DNA of 64,000 bases from Lachnospiraceae bacterium (GCA_028689585.1 JAQVCW010000002.1:1-64000), one strand, 5' to 3'; shown: positions 8,296 to 17,207, counted from the first letter of the stretch. A program made the numbers and translations. The notes: generated by a model from the letters alone, not told the origin.

Positions 8296-10536
8296 TCACA
8301 GCTTTTTTAATTTTGCAAAGGATGCGAACATTTTCTTCACTCCCGCCTTTTCAAACTCCACGGTCACCTCATAGTCACGGCCGCCTTCTGTGATTTTCTG
8401 CACAATTCCCGTTCCGAATTTAATATGGGAAACCGTGTCTCCTTCTTCATATTCCAGTGCAGATGCTTTTTTCACCTGAAATTGCTGGGGTTCGAACAGC
8501 TTGGACCGAAACGTGTTTCTGGCCTGCTGGTATCCCCGCTTCGCCGCCGGCTCTTCCGCCGGCTTTCCAAAGCTGAAGCTCTCCGCACTGCCCACTGCCG
8601 GCTTTAATTTTTCTTCCTGCAGCAGCTCGTCCGGAATTTCTTTCACAAATCTGGATTCTTTATTGTACTGGGTTTCCCCACGGATCATGCGCATCCTGGC
8701 ACTGGTCAGCGTCAGCTCCTTCATCGCACGGGTAATCCCCACATAGCAGAGGCGCCGCTCTTCTTCCACTTCGGTGGGATCGTCGGAGGTAATGCACATA
8801 TAGCTTGGAAAAATACCATCCTCCATCCCGGTCAGATATACATTGGGAAACTCAAGCCCCTTCGCGCTGTGCAGCGTCATCAGAACCACTTTGCTGCGCT
8901 CTTCTTCCAGGCTGTCAATGTCTGCCACCAGCGCCACTTCTTCCAGAAAACCGCTCAGTGTCGGATTTTCTTCTGTTTCTTCATAAGCGGTAATCTTGCT
9001 GATTAATTCATCGATATTCTCGATTCTTTCCTTTGCTTCGTCCGTATCCTCGGCCTCCAGCTCTTTTACATAGCCTGTCTGCTCGATAATATCCTCCAGC
9101 AGCTCTTTTACCGAATAATATTCCAGCTTGCTCCTCAGTGTCTGGATAAAGGCAACAAAGGGGGCTACCTTGGCCGCACTTCTTCCTATTCCTGTAATCC
9201 GCTCCGCCTGCCTTAACGCATCGTAAAAGTTCATATCCTTCGAAGCTGCAAAATCCTGCACCCTGGTGATTGTCGTTGCTCCAATCCCGCGCCTCGGCAC
9301 ATTGATGATCCTGCGGACCGCCAGATCATCTTTTGCATTGTCCACCGTTTTCAGGTAGGAAAGCAGATCCTTGATCTCCCGTCTGGCATAGAAATTGATG
9401 CCGCCGATGATTTTATACGGAATATTTGCCAGCAGAAATTTTTCTTCAAACAGACGTGACTGGGCATTGGTCCGGTACAGCACGGCACAATCCTTATACT
9501 GGAACTCCCCCTGGCGCACCTTTTTGCTGATGTCTCCGGCTATGTATTCTGCTTCGTCATAGGCAGACATGAACTGGTGGTAATTTACCTTATCCCCGTC
9601 CCCATTGGCGGTCCACAGCGTTTTCGCCTTCCGGCTGTGGTTGTTGGCAATCACCGCATTGGCCGCATTCAATATATTCTGGCTGGACCGGTAGTTCTGC
9701 TCCAGCTTGATTACCTTTGCCTCCTGGAAAAATTTTTCAAAATTCAGAATGTTCCCGATGTTCGCACCTCTGAATTTGTAAATGGACTGATCATCATCTC
9801 CTACCACACACAGGTTCTGATATTTGGATGCCAGTGTGCTGATCAGCTTAAACTGGGCAGTATTGGTATCCTGATATTCATCTACCATGATATACCGGAA
9901 GCGCTCCTGGTAATAATCCAGCACATCACCGCAGTTTTGAAACAGTTCCACCGTTTTAAAGATCAGATCATCAAAATCCAGCGCATTGTTCTGCATTAAC
10001 TGCCGCTGATATTCCTGATAAACCTGAGCAATCTTGGCTTTATTGTAATCTCCCTGGGCATTCAGCGCATATTCCTCCGGCCCGATCAGTTCATCCTTAG
10101 CTGAAGAAATGGCATTCAAAAGAGTCCGTTCCCGGTAGAGTTTTGTATCGATATTCAGCCGTTTGCAGATATCCTTCATCAATGTTTTCTGATCATCGCT
10201 GTCATAGATGGCGAAATTGGAAGCATATCCCAGCCGCTCTATATATCTGCGCAGAATCCGGACGCAGGTGCTGTGAAAGGTGGATACCCAGATGCTGTCC
10301 GCTCCAAAGCCCACCAGCCGGTCCACCCGATCCCGCATCTCACCTGCTGCTTTATTTGTAAATGTGATCGCCATGATGTTCCATGGATTTACATTCTGTT
10401 CCTCAATCAGCCAGGCAATCCGATGAGTCAGTACCCTGGTCTTTCCGGAGCCCGCCCCCGCCAAAATCAAAAGCGGCCCCTCGAAATGGCTGACCGCCTC
10501 CTGCTGCTCCCGATTCAATCCTTCTAGCTTTCCCAT
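8296..10536 (-). CDS. pcrA: UvrD/PcrA-family ATP-dependent DNA helicase
   Basis: 746 residues from ATG 10536, preceded by GAAAGGGAAC; an ATG at 10584 is in frame but poorly placed. Superfamily 1 helicase motifs in order: Q motif LNREQQEAV, motif I AGAGSGKTRVLTHR, Ia ITFTNKAAGEM, II MVDEYQDTN, III VVGDDDQSIYKFRGA, IV EQNYRSSQNIL, V VVLMTLHSAKGLEFPNVYLTG, VI LCYVGITRAMKELTLT. The C-terminal Tudor-like segment (GDTVSHIKFGTGIVQKI) is the RNA-polymerase-binding region of PcrA. It unwinds DNA 3'-5' in nucleotide excision repair, replication-fork maintenance and removal of stalled transcription complexes. Confidence 0.96.
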   Translation of the reverse strand: MGKLEGLNREQQEAVSHFEGPLLILAGAGSGKTRVLTHRIAWLIEEQNVNPWNIMAITFTNKAAGEMRDRVDRLVGFGADSIWVSTFHSTCVRILRRYIERLGYASNFAIYDSDDQKTLMKDICKRLNIDTKLYRERTLLNAISSAKDELIGPEEYALNAQGDYNKAKIAQVYQEYQRQLMQNNALDFDDLIFKTVELFQNCGDVLDYYQERFRYIMVDEYQDTNTAQFKLISTLASKYQNLCVVGDDDQSIYKFRGANIGNILNFEKFFQEAKVIKLEQNYRSSQNILNAANAVIANNHSRKAKTLWTANGDGDKVNYHQFMSAYDEAEYIAGDISKKVRQGEFQYKDCAVLYRTNAQSRLFEEKFLLANIPYKIIGGINFYARREIKDLLSYLKTVDNAKDDLAVRRIINVPRRGIGATTITRVQDFAASKDMNFYDALRQAERITGIGRSAAKVAPFVAFIQTLRSKLEYYSVKELLEDIIEQTGYVKELEAEDTDEAKERIENIDELISKITAYEETEENPTLSGFLEEVALVADIDSLEEERSKVVLMTLHSAKGLEFPNVYLTGMEDGIFPSYMCITSDDPTEVEEERRLCYVGITRAMKELTLTSARMRMIRGETQYNKESRFVKEIPDELLQEEKLKPAVGSAESFSFGKPAEEPAAKRGYQQARNTFRSKLFEPQQFQVKKASALEYEEGDTVSHIKFGTGIVQKITEGGRDYEVTVEFEKAGVKKMFASFAKLKKL

Positions 10537-10643
10537 TCTGTTCCCTTTCTCCGTTTCATTTCTTTTCATCTGCACGTTTTGCATTTTTATAATATTGTTT
10601 TAAACAGGCCTGCCTGAAAATTCAGTCAGCATACTCCGACACT

Positions 10644-10874
10644 TCACTCATCAAATTCCGCGACCACCGTATATCCGCTCTCATCCGTGATCACTTCTAC
10701 CACCTTGCCGTCTCTGGTCTTCAGCCGCTCCCTGTTTTTGTAATTCGCCGACATAGCCACCGCCGGTTCCATTGTATAATACCAGCTCGTAGGAAGGACA
10801 CCCTCGGTAACATGGATCTCGTCTCCCGGCTTTACCAGTCCCTCCCGCTCCATTTTAAATTCCATTCTGCGCAT
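10644..10874 (-). CDS. Small conserved protein, unknown function
   Basis: 76 residues starting at ATG 10874 (GGGAG eight bases upstream); an alternative ATG at 10889 is in frame. The sequence reads as a small beta-rich soluble protein (KPGDEIHVTEGVL, GKVVEVITDESGYTVVAEFDE). No family recognised. It is transcribed towards pcrA with about 107 bp between them, so it may share a transcript with pcrA. Confidence 0.65.
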   Translation of the reverse strand: MRRMEFKMEREGLVKPGDEIHVTEGVLPTSWYYTMEPAVAMSANYKNRERLKTRDGKVVEVITDESGYTVVAEFDE

Positions 10875-11002
10875 CTTATCATCTCCCATTGCTTACGGCA
10901 CTGTTCTATTATTCTACTTTATTCCCCGGAATTCGTCAATGTAAAACCGGTTTTAAAATACTATTTGGCGAGCGCAATGCGTTTCATTTTCACAAAAACC
11001 TC

Positions 11003-11031
11003 TTGATATCTAGTTTTAAAAACTATATAAT
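11003..11031 (+). promoter_or_regulatory. Sigma-A promoter with internal palindrome, for DUF1836 gene
   Basis: TTGATA (11003-11008), 17-bp spacer, TATAAT (11026-11031). The spacer holds a palindrome with 7-bp arms TAGTTTT / AAAACTA, a candidate operator. The DUF1836 start is 56 bp downstream of the -10 box. Confidence 0.75.
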
Positions 11032-11086
11032 GTAGTGTATAAGAAATTTCTACGAATTTAAACACAGGTTGGAGGAATGAGGTAAC

Positions 11087-11698
11087 ATGACATTAGACAA
11101 AGACAAACTGTTGGACAGTATTCTGGCCAGCTTTTCAAGATTAGATTATATTAAATCAGAGGATATCCCCGGAATTGATCTGTATATGGATCAGGTGACC
11201 ACCTTTATGGATGAGCATCTGCAGTCTGCCAGACGTCACGACCAGGATAAGATTTTGACCAAGACCATGATTAATAATTATGCAAAAAACAATCTGCTGC
11301 CTCCTCCTCTGAAGAAAAAATATTCCAAGGAACACCTTCTGGTATTGATTTTTATCTATTATTTTAAGGGGTTTCTTTCCTTCAGTGACATTCAGTCTAT
11401 CCTGAACCCGCTGACAGAGCGTTTTTTCCATACGGACAATACTTTGAACATGGAGATGCTCTATGAAGAAGTATTCTCTCTGGAGCGAAACGAAATAGAG
11501 ATTTTGAAAGCTGACGTAAAGCGGAAATACGAAGCAGCATACGCCACTTTTTCCGATGTGCAGGAAGAAGACAGTGAATTTCTTCATCTGTTTTCCCTTA
11601 TCTGTATGCTCAGTTTTGATGTATACGTGAAGAAACAACTGATTGAAAAGCTGATCGATGAATATCAGGACTCCCACTTTACCAGCAGGAAAAAATAA
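11087..11698 (+). CDS. DUF1836 domain regulator
   Basis: 203 residues; ATG 11087 with GGAGG at 11072-11076. The body matches the DUF1836 pattern: MINNYAKNNLLPPPLKKKYSKEHLLVLIFIYYFKGFLSFSDIQSIL, a MerR-like winged helix in which a sequence like NYxKxxLLPPPxKKxY contacts DNA. Such proteins are uncharacterised predicted transcription factors of Clostridia. It has its own promoter with a palindromic spacer, so autoregulation is possible. Plus strand, convergent with yerC. Confidence 0.85.
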   Translation: MTLDKDKLLDSILASFSRLDYIKSEDIPGIDLYMDQVTTFMDEHLQSARRHDQDKILTKTMINNYAKNNLLPPPLKKKYSKEHLLVLIFIYYFKGFLSFSDIQSILNPLTERFFHTDNTLNMEMLYEEVFSLERNEIEILKADVKRKYEAAYATFSDVQEEDSEFLHLFSLICMLSFDVYVKKQLIEKLIDEYQDSHFTSRKK

Positions 11699-11708
11699 GG
11701 TATCTTTG

Positions 11709-11780
11709 ATCCTCATCAAAAGCCCAATCTTCACCAGAAGCCCAATCCTCTTCAAAAGCTCAATCCTCATCCAAAATAAG
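11709..11780. repeat. Four 18-bp tandem repeats
   Basis: Four imperfect copies of an 18-bp unit, ATCCTCATCAAAAGCCCA, lie between the DUF1836 stop and the terminator. Starts at 11709, 11727, 11745 and 11763. Non-coding as far as I can see. Confidence 0.8.
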
Positions 11781-11824
11781 AACAGTCTGCTCTTGCCCCG
11801 CCGGTGGGCACACAGACTGTTCTT
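11778..11824. terminator. Bidirectional terminator between DUF1836 gene and yerC
   Basis: Perfect 12-bp arms AAGAACAGTCTG and CAGACTGTTCTT, with an internal GC-rich CCCCGCCGGTGGG segment, followed by T-rich sequence on the plus strand (TTTTATTTG). It serves the two convergent genes. Confidence 0.8.
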
Positions 11825-12112
11825 TTATTTGTTCAACCTTGTAAATACCATCTCATAACCGTCATTTCCATAAATCAGGGAACGGTTTACTCTGCTGATC
11901 GTGGCGGTGGAAGCGCCTGTCTTCTCAGCTATGTCCATATAGGTCTTCTTCTCTGTCAGCATCTTTGCCACTTCAAATCTCTGTGACAATGACAGCAATT
12001 CATTTACGGTGCAGACATCTTCGAAAAACTTGTAGCATTCTTCTTTATCTTTCAGACTGAGCACCGCTTCAAACAATTCATCTACTGCTTCTGTTCTGAT
12101 TTTCTTGCTCAT
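11825..12112 (-). CDS. YerC/YecD family TrpR-related regulator
   Basis: 95 residues, the family length. The TrpR-like helix-turn-helix is clear: NELLSLSQRFEVAKMLTEKKTYMDIAEKTGASTATISRVNRSL. Members are small dimeric DNA-binding proteins related to the Trp repressor but without a defined amino-acid ligand. ATG 12112 is preceded by GAGAGGAAAGG. The stop overlaps the base of the bidirectional terminator. Confidence 0.9.
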   Translation of the reverse strand: MSKKIRTEAVDELFEAVLSLKDKEECYKFFEDVCTVNELLSLSQRFEVAKMLTEKKTYMDIAEKTGASTATISRVNRSLIYGNDGYEMVFTRLNK

Positions 12113-12172
12113 GAGCCTTTCCTCTCTTAATTCCGTACCAATGCGTCATTCACATTTTAACACGTTAAAAAT

Positions 12173-12904
12173 TTAGTGTAAAGCAGTTTTCTGATAGAGG
12201 TACACATATTTTTTATATTCTTCCAGGGAACTGTTTACGATCAGTTCTTCCGGAAATCCCATCTCCTGAATCAGCGGAAGGGAATTCGTGCAGTTCGCAA
12301 TATCATCCGCCCAGTGAGCATCGCTGTCCAGAATAACAGGCGTTTTGTATTTCATGCAGCATTCCAGCATTTTGATGTCATTTTCCCGTGCCCCTACCCG
12401 CGCGCCATTGGCATCCAGAGAATGATTATTCAGCTCCAGAAGAACCTTTTTTTCTTTCGCTGCCGCCGCCAGAGTATCATAATCCACCGGATAACGTCCA
12501 TCATCCGGATGGCCGATAATGCCAATGCAGGGATTGTCCATGGCTTTCACCAGTGCCCGTGTATTTTCCGCCACTGTTCCCGGCCGGATACAGGGAGTAT
12601 GAAGACTGGCAATGGCCACATCCATCCTTTCCAGCAGTCCCTGCCGCATGTCTACTTTGCCGTCATAGTCGATGATATTTAATTCCGTTCCCAGTAAAAG
12701 TTCTATTCCATACATGGTTCTTGGAACTGTCTTCAAATTCAAAAAGTAAAACTCATGACAGGTGCCCGGCATTGTCATGGAATGCTCCGTGATCGCCAGT
12801 AATTCCAGTTTCTTTTCCGCTGCCTTCTGAGCCATTTCACTGATTGTATTGTATGCGTGGCCGCTGGCCAGAGTATGTGTATGTGAATCCAATCTGTAAT
12901 GCAT
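12173..12904 (-). CDS. PHP-domain phosphoesterase, YcdX family
   Basis: 243 residues, full length for YcdX-like proteins. PHP motifs: HTHTLASGHA (residues 8-17, metal ligands), ITEHSM (39-44), ASLHTP and GHPDDGRYP, LELNNHS, and the final DSDAHW. Such proteins bind three zinc or manganese ions and hydrolyse phosphate monoesters; the physiological substrate is not established. ATG 12904 has a weak ribosome binding site (AAGAAGGAGC region upstream). Separate transcript, downstream of a 5'-nucleotidase terminator. Confidence 0.9.
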   Translation of the reverse strand: MHYRLDSHTHTLASGHAYNTISEMAQKAAEKKLELLAITEHSMTMPGTCHEFYFLNLKTVPRTMYGIELLLGTELNIIDYDGKVDMRQGLLERMDVAIASLHTPCIRPGTVAENTRALVKAMDNPCIGIIGHPDDGRYPVDYDTLAAAAKEKKVLLELNNHSLDANGARVGARENDIKMLECCMKYKTPVILDSDAHWADDIANCTNSLPLIQEMGFPEELIVNSSLEEYKKYVYLYQKTALH

Positions 12905-12949
12905 TTTCCTGCTCCTTCTTTTGTCTGTCTAAATGTTAGTCTATTCCTG

Positions 12950-13032
12950 TTTTTCTGTCAATATACAACTGAGAGGCTGCTGTCCTCACTTTTTTTCTGT
13001 CAATATACAACTGAGAGGCTGCTGTCCTCACT
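12950..13032. repeat. 41-bp direct tandem duplication
   Basis: Two identical 41-bp copies (12950-12990 and 12992-13032) containing TTCTGTCAATATACAACTGA, separated by one extra T. They lie in the leader/promoter region of the PHP gene, so the second copy may add a promoter or operator. Confidence 0.9.
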
Positions 13033-13046
13033 TTATCACTTACTGA

Positions 13047-13080
13047 AAAGCAGGAGACCTTCTATCCGATCTCCTGCTTT
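13047..13080 (-). terminator. Rho-independent terminator of the 5'-nucleotidase gene
   Basis: 11-bp arms AAAGCAGGAGA / TCTCCTGCTTT, followed on the minus strand by TTTTC. Located 108 bp beyond the nucleotidase stop. Confidence 0.75.
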
Positions 13081-13187
13081 CTATTCTTATCTGCAGCCCA
13101 TGCTTCGGTCAACTGTCGGTTTGATTTTTACAGCTTTTTGATCCGCTGTTTCCGTAATAATCCGGAAACTAAACCAAACTTTTGCAC

Positions 13188-15827
13188 TTATTTCTTCTCG
13201 GTTGCTTTTTCGGTCGCTGCTTCCGTTGCTTTTTCGGTCGCTGCTTCGGTCGCTTTTTCGGTCGCTGCTTCCGTTGCTTTTTCCGTTGCTACCTCAGTCA
13301 CTTTCTCGGTGGAAGCGATATCCGCATTTACCTCAGTGCCTTTTTCGGTCGCTTCTGCGGAGAATACAATACGGCCCTGTCCATAAGGATCCTTGTATTC
13401 TTCACTTACTTTATCATCCAGAGACGTCAGATAATCAATGATAATATCATGATCGATGATGGCGTCTTCCCCCTTCGCCGGCTTTACCACCTTGCTGCCT
13501 TTGAACATGGTCATTCCGTCTCCGGCTTCCTGAGAATAGTAATTATTGATTGCCAGAGTATAGGTCTTGGTCAGATCCAGCTCTTCTTCTCCTACCATTA
13601 CATTCTGTACGCGGTATTCACCATCTACGGATACAAATTCACCATCGCTGTTTACATTGACAGCGGATGGAACGGAGGTATTGATCGTATAAGTCAGGCC
13701 AGAAGTCTGAATAAATCCGCCGCATTCTTCCGGATACAGATGTGCGCCCATTTCCAGGCAGTCCAGGATCTGCTGACCGGTGGCTTCAATCACGCCTGCT
13801 TCTGAATTCCATGGAAGCACAGTGATCAGATCCATATAATTGATGTCACCGCTTGCGATATCAGCACGAATGCTGCCGCCATTCAGGAATGCAATGTCTG
13901 CCCCCAGTTGAATACGGTATGCATCAGTCAGGAAATCGCCCATATTGGTTTCCTGGTTACGGACCAGACGGGTTTCCGAATCCTCCGGATCATAGATCAC
14001 AAGATCATAATCGGTGCTCCCTACCTTTACAAACAGGTATGCGTACTGCTCTTCCATTTCTTTAATCGTTTCATCCATATCGGAATAGGTTTCAGAAGAA
14101 GTCTCTGCTTCTGTCAGTTCGTCTACCAGTCCGCTGGCCGCTTCTACTGCGCCATCATTTCCTACTGATAATTTCAGGATGCCAATGTTTTCCAGTTTCG
14201 TTCCGGTAGAAGCCAGAAGGACATCTTCACCCTCTTTATTCGTAATTGTCTCACCTGGAATTGTGCTGTGTGCATGTCCATCCAGAATGACATCAATACC
14301 GGTGGTGTTCGCTGCTACATTGATGGAGGACCAGTCACTTTCTACTCCCTGATCTCCAAGATGTGCCAGTGCCACGATACAGTCTGCACCGTCTTTGCGC
14401 GCTGCATCTACGGAATCCTGAACAGTAGTATACAGTTCAGCCGGTGTCTCTGCACTGAAGCCATAAATAAAGTTGCCGTCTTCATCCTGAAAATAAGTCG
14501 GAGTTGATTTCGCAATCGTTTCCGGTGTGGAAATTCCTACATAACCTACGTTAAATTCTTCTCCGTCTACTTCATAAGTAACTACTTTATATCCGTCAAA
14601 GATGGACTCTCCGCTCTCCAGGTCTACAAAGTTGCAGGAAAGGAAGTCTGCATCTGCGCTCTCTGCATAGCTTAAAAATACTTCCATACCATAATCAAAT
14701 TCGTGATTGCCGGGAATGCAGATATCATATCCGATCTGAGACATCAGATCCATTACATCCTGACCATCTGATTCCGTACACACTACAGAACCCTGAATCG
14801 CATCGCCCAGATCCACGGCAGTCACTGCATTTGCCTGAGTCAATGCATCTTCTTTTATTGCTGCCATTCCCGCATAACCAAGGCTCTTTGCTGAACCGGA
14901 ATAATCTTTATCTGCACTGATACCGCCATGAACATCATTATTGAACAATACTACGATATCTTTATCCGTAATGTTCATGTCATCCAAGGTTCCGGTTACC
15001 GCATCTGCTGTCAGAGAAACCGTGTAATCTACCTTTGCTTCCGTTTCAGTTTCAGTTTCCGTCTCTGTCTCGGTTGATTTTTCCGTTGCTTTCTCGGTTG
15101 TTTTCTCCGTTGCTTTTTCGGTTGCTTTTTCCGTTGCTTTTTCGGTTACTTTTTCCGTTTCTGTTTCTTTTTCCGATACCGCTGCGGTCTCTTTTTCCGT
15201 TTCGATTTCAGTCTCTGTTTCTTTTTCCGTAGCAGCCGCTTTCGTTTCCACTTCTGTTTCCGTTTCAACTTCCGTAATTACTTCTGTGGCCGTTTCGGTT
15301 TCCGTTTCGGTTTCTGTCTCGGCAGCCTTTTCTGTAGCTGCTGCTTTCGTTTCCACTTCGGTTTCCGTTTCAGCTTCCGTAATTACTTCTGTGGCCTCTT
15401 CGGTTTCCGTTTCGGTTTCTTTTTCAGTTGCTTTCTCGGTGGCTGCTTCCGTTGCTTTTTCTGTAGCTTTTTCTGTAGCTTTTTCTGTAGCTTTTTCCGT
15501 TACCGCTTCGGTTGTCTTCTCGGCAGCTTTCTCCGTCACAGCTTCAGTTGCTTTTTCTGTCTGCTTTTCTGTTGTGGCTTCGGTAACTGCCTCCGTAGTC
15601 TTTTCTGTAGTTTTCTCGGTGGCTGCCTCTGTCGCAGCTTCCGTTTGCTTTTCTGTCACAGCTTCGGTTGCTTTTTCTGTAGCTTTTTCGGTTGCTTTTT
15701 CCGTTACTTTTTCTGTTGCTTTTTCTGTTGCTTTTTCCGTCGTGGAAGCAGTTTTAGAACTGCAGCCTGCCGTCACGGATGCTACCATGGATGCGCCCAG
15801 TAAAAGAGCAAATAATTTACGTTTCAA
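13188..15827 (-). CDS. Surface 5'-nucleotidase lipoprotein with TEK-repeat linkers
   Basis: 879 residues. TTG start at 15827 with GGGAGGG upstream. Lipoprotein signal peptide MKRKLFALLLGASMVASVTAGC with the lipobox Cys at 22. Residues about 28-270 are a low-complexity linker of (A/V/T)TEK and TETE units. The catalytic region follows: metallophosphatase motifs VVLFNNDVHGG, DLGDAIQG, GNHEFDYG, ALAHLGDQG and DGHAHS, then a 5'-nucleotidase C-terminal domain (LVRNQETNMGDFLTDAYR, FLNGGSIRADI, LPWNSE). The tail is a second run of EKATEAAT repeats. It should hydrolyse extracellular nucleotides for nucleoside and phosphate uptake. Tail repeats instead of a sortase signal suggest cell-wall spanning or association; inferred. 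Confidence 0.92.
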   Translation of the reverse strand: MKRKLFALLLGASMVASVTAGCSSKTASTTEKATEKATEKVTEKATEKATEKATEAVTEKQTEAATEAATEKTTEKTTEAVTEATTEKQTEKATEAVTEKAAEKTTEAVTEKATEKATEKATEKATEAATEKATEKETETETEEATEVITEAETETEVETKAAATEKAAETETETETETATEVITEVETETEVETKAAATEKETETEIETEKETAAVSEKETETEKVTEKATEKATEKATEKTTEKATEKSTETETETETETEAKVDYTVSLTADAVTGTLDDMNITDKDIVVLFNNDVHGGISADKDYSGSAKSLGYAGMAAIKEDALTQANAVTAVDLGDAIQGSVVCTESDGQDVMDLMSQIGYDICIPGNHEFDYGMEVFLSYAESADADFLSCNFVDLESGESIFDGYKVVTYEVDGEEFNVGYVGISTPETIAKSTPTYFQDEDGNFIYGFSAETPAELYTTVQDSVDAARKDGADCIVALAHLGDQGVESDWSSINVAANTTGIDVILDGHAHSTIPGETITNKEGEDVLLASTGTKLENIGILKLSVGNDGAVEAASGLVDELTEAETSSETYSDMDETIKEMEEQYAYLFVKVGSTDYDLVIYDPEDSETRLVRNQETNMGDFLTDAYRIQLGADIAFLNGGSIRADIASGDINYMDLITVLPWNSEAGVIEATGQQILDCLEMGAHLYPEECGGFIQTSGLTYTINTSVPSAVNVNSDGEFVSVDGEYRVQNVMVGEEELDLTKTYTLAINNYYSQEAGDGMTMFKGSKVVKPAKGEDAIIDHDIIIDYLTSLDDKVSEEYKDPYGQGRIVFSAEATEKGTEVNADIASTEKVTEVATEKATEAATEKATEAATEKATEAATEKATEKK

Positions 15828-15859
15828 TTGCGTTACCCTCCCTTTTTATTAATAGTTTA

Positions 15860-15888
15860 AGTATACTTCCTTTTGGGGTTTTTTTCAA
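15860..15888 (-). promoter_or_regulatory. Promoter of the 5'-nucleotidase gene
   Basis: Minus strand TTGAAA (-35, 15888-15883), 17-bp spacer containing CCCC, TATACT (-10, 15865-15860). The start codon is 33 bp downstream. Confidence 0.7.
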
Positions 15889-15945
15889 TCATACAAATGT
15901 AAAACCGCAGTAAAAATTATATAATGAAAAAGGAAGCCCGAACAA

Positions 15946-15991
15946 AAGAAGGTGCAGGCCGCGCTCCACTTCTTTGCTTTCCTGCACCTTC
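15946..15991 (-). terminator. Terminator of the MerR gene
   Basis: 12-bp arms AGAAGGTGCAGG / CCTGCACCTTCT, followed on the minus strand by TTTTG. It begins 8 bp beyond the merR stop. Confidence 0.8.
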
Positions 15992-15998
15992 TTCTATA

Positions 15999-16811
15999 TT
16001 ATTTTATGGGAAACCATACCTGTGTAATCAGTTCTTCCGGATTTTTAATATCCTGGGGGCTGTTCATATAACAGTCAAATGGGGAAGAAGAGATCTCGTA
16101 CTTGTTCTCTCCGATCCATTTAAGTACGGCCGCATACGCTTTCCCCAGTTTCGAATACACGCCTCTGTAGGTACATAATGCACACAGACCCGGCTGTATT
16201 TTTTTGATCCCTTCTATCCTGTCCAGGCATTTATCCGGCGCTACCGGAACGCAGACTTCTACTTCTGCATGTTCATGATTGAATTCTTCATCCAGATAAA
16301 AAGTCATAACTGGCCCGGCCGGCTTCAGACCATTTTTAAAAATTGTCTCAAACACACTGCCAATCACCGTTCCGATCTCATCGATTTTAATGACCGCCTT
16401 TTTACTCATTGCCCATACCGGCTGAAATTCTTTTGCCTCTACCAATAATTCTGCATTTTTCTCCATACTGATTCCTCCTGACTGAATCTCCTGTATCTTC
16501 TTTTCGATACACTGACGCAACCGGATGCTGTCTTGCACCTGGTCGTTAATTTGACGGATACGCTCTGTGAGGAAGTGTTCCAGAAGGGATTTTTCATTTT
16601 GTTCCATGACGGCTTTGATCTGCTCTAAGCGAAGATCAAACTGCTTTAATTCCGATATATACAGAATCTCATCCACCTGCTCCTCTGTATAATAGCGGTA
16701 ACGATTGTTTTCATCCACATGGGCCGGATGCAGAAGTCCAATCTCGTCATAATAACGTAATGTCTTCGTTGAAACACTTCCGATTTTTGAGAATTCTCCA
16801 ATGGTATACAT
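15999..16811 (-). CDS. MerR-family activator with GyrI-like ligand domain
   Basis: 270 residues. N-terminal MerR winged helix (YTIGEFSKIGSVSTKTLRYYDEIGLLHP, then RYYTEEQVDEILYI), coiled-coil linker at about 75-115, and a C-terminal GyrI/BltR-type effector-binding domain (about 120-270: VWAMSKKAVIKIDEIG, EVEVCVPV, CALCTYRGVYSKLGKAYAAVLKWI). Such proteins sense hydrophobic or cationic compounds and twist promoters that have overlong spacers. ATG 16811 follows GGGAGGAAAT. Its own promoter has a 20-bp spacer, consistent with autoregulation. No transporter gene is adjacent. Confidence 0.9.
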   Translation of the reverse strand: MYTIGEFSKIGSVSTKTLRYYDEIGLLHPAHVDENNRYRYYTEEQVDEILYISELKQFDLRLEQIKAVMEQNEKSLLEHFLTERIRQINDQVQDSIRLRQCIEKKIQEIQSGGISMEKNAELLVEAKEFQPVWAMSKKAVIKIDEIGTVIGSVFETIFKNGLKPAGPVMTFYLDEEFNHEHAEVEVCVPVAPDKCLDRIEGIKKIQPGLCALCTYRGVYSKLGKAYAAVLKWIGENKYEISSSPFDCYMNSPQDIKNPEELITQVWFPIK

Positions 16812-16834
16812 TTTATTTCCTCCCTTCGAAATAC

Positions 16835-16866
16835 ACTATACACTCTCCAGTCAGGGGGAATGTCAA
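16835..16866 (-). promoter_or_regulatory. MerR-type promoter with 20-bp spacer
   Basis: Minus strand TTGACA (16866-16861) and TATAGT (16840-16835) are separated by 20 bp rather than 17. The long spacer is the hallmark of promoters activated by MerR-family proteins. The spacer contains an imperfect dyad centred on CTGACTGGAG. The -10 box is 23 bp upstream of the merR start. Confidence 0.65.
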
Positions 16867-16878
16867 GCGGTTTTTAAT

Positions 16879-16911
16879 AAAAAAAGACTGCGTTTTTCGC
16901 AATCCTTTTTT
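16879..16911 (-). terminator. Original terminator of the GGDEF/EAL gene
   Basis: Hairpin with GATTGCG / CGCAGTC arms, a run of A before and eight Ts after on the minus strand. It would once have lain close behind the GGDEF/EAL stop and is now separated from it by the MITE-like insertion. Confidence 0.65.
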
Positions 16912-16923
16912 GTCTTTCTATTA

Positions 16924-17202
16924 GCTACAGTTCCGCTTTTACTTGACGCACAGCTTCCGGGCGGCTGCCCCAGGTATGCTGCAGGTGCATTTGCAGAAAG
17001 ACTAAGCATCTTGGTTTCCACAAGATGTTCCATAGGAATTGGGAGTCATTTGTTTGAACCGAAGGTGAGTTATGGCTCCCAATTCCTGCTTTTGGAACAC
17101 CTTGCGGAAGCCTTAGATGCTCTTGGCTTTCGAAACAGCACCTGCGGCATACCTTGGGGCAGCCGCCCGGAAAGCGTCCTCATTTCAACACTGAACTGTA
17201 AC
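16924..17202. mobile_element. MITE-like 279-bp palindrome with 8-bp target duplication
   Basis: Almost the whole 279 bp folds back on itself around GAA near 17061-17063. Examples of paired arms: 16959-16978 with 17148-17168 (GGGCGGCTGCCCC side, one bulge), GGTTTCCACAAGATGTTCC with GGAACACCTTGCGGAAGCC, and 17035-17049 with 17072-17086 (GGAATTGGGAG). The ends read GCTACAGTTC and, in reverse complement, GTTACAGTTC. It is flanked by a perfect direct repeat TTCTATTA at 16916-16923 and 17203-17210, the second overlapping the GGDEF/EAL stop codon. No ORF of its own. These are the marks of a non-autonomous transposable element; the parent transposase family is unknown. Confidence 0.85.
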
Positions 17203-17207
17203 TTCTA

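Noticed and set aside
13188..15700. Possible CRISPR array because of many regular repeats
   Set aside because: Units are short, degenerate, contiguous and coding; there are no unique spacers and no cas genes.
15035..15852. Plus-strand Ser/Val/Phe-rich open frames opposite the nucleotidase linker
   Set aside because: They are mirror images of the TEK repeat tract on the minus strand; no ribosome binding site and extreme composition.
16924..17202. Riboswitch or known structured RNA class
   Set aside because: It is a simple fold-back without junctions, sits downstream of a gene, and is flanked by a target-site duplication.
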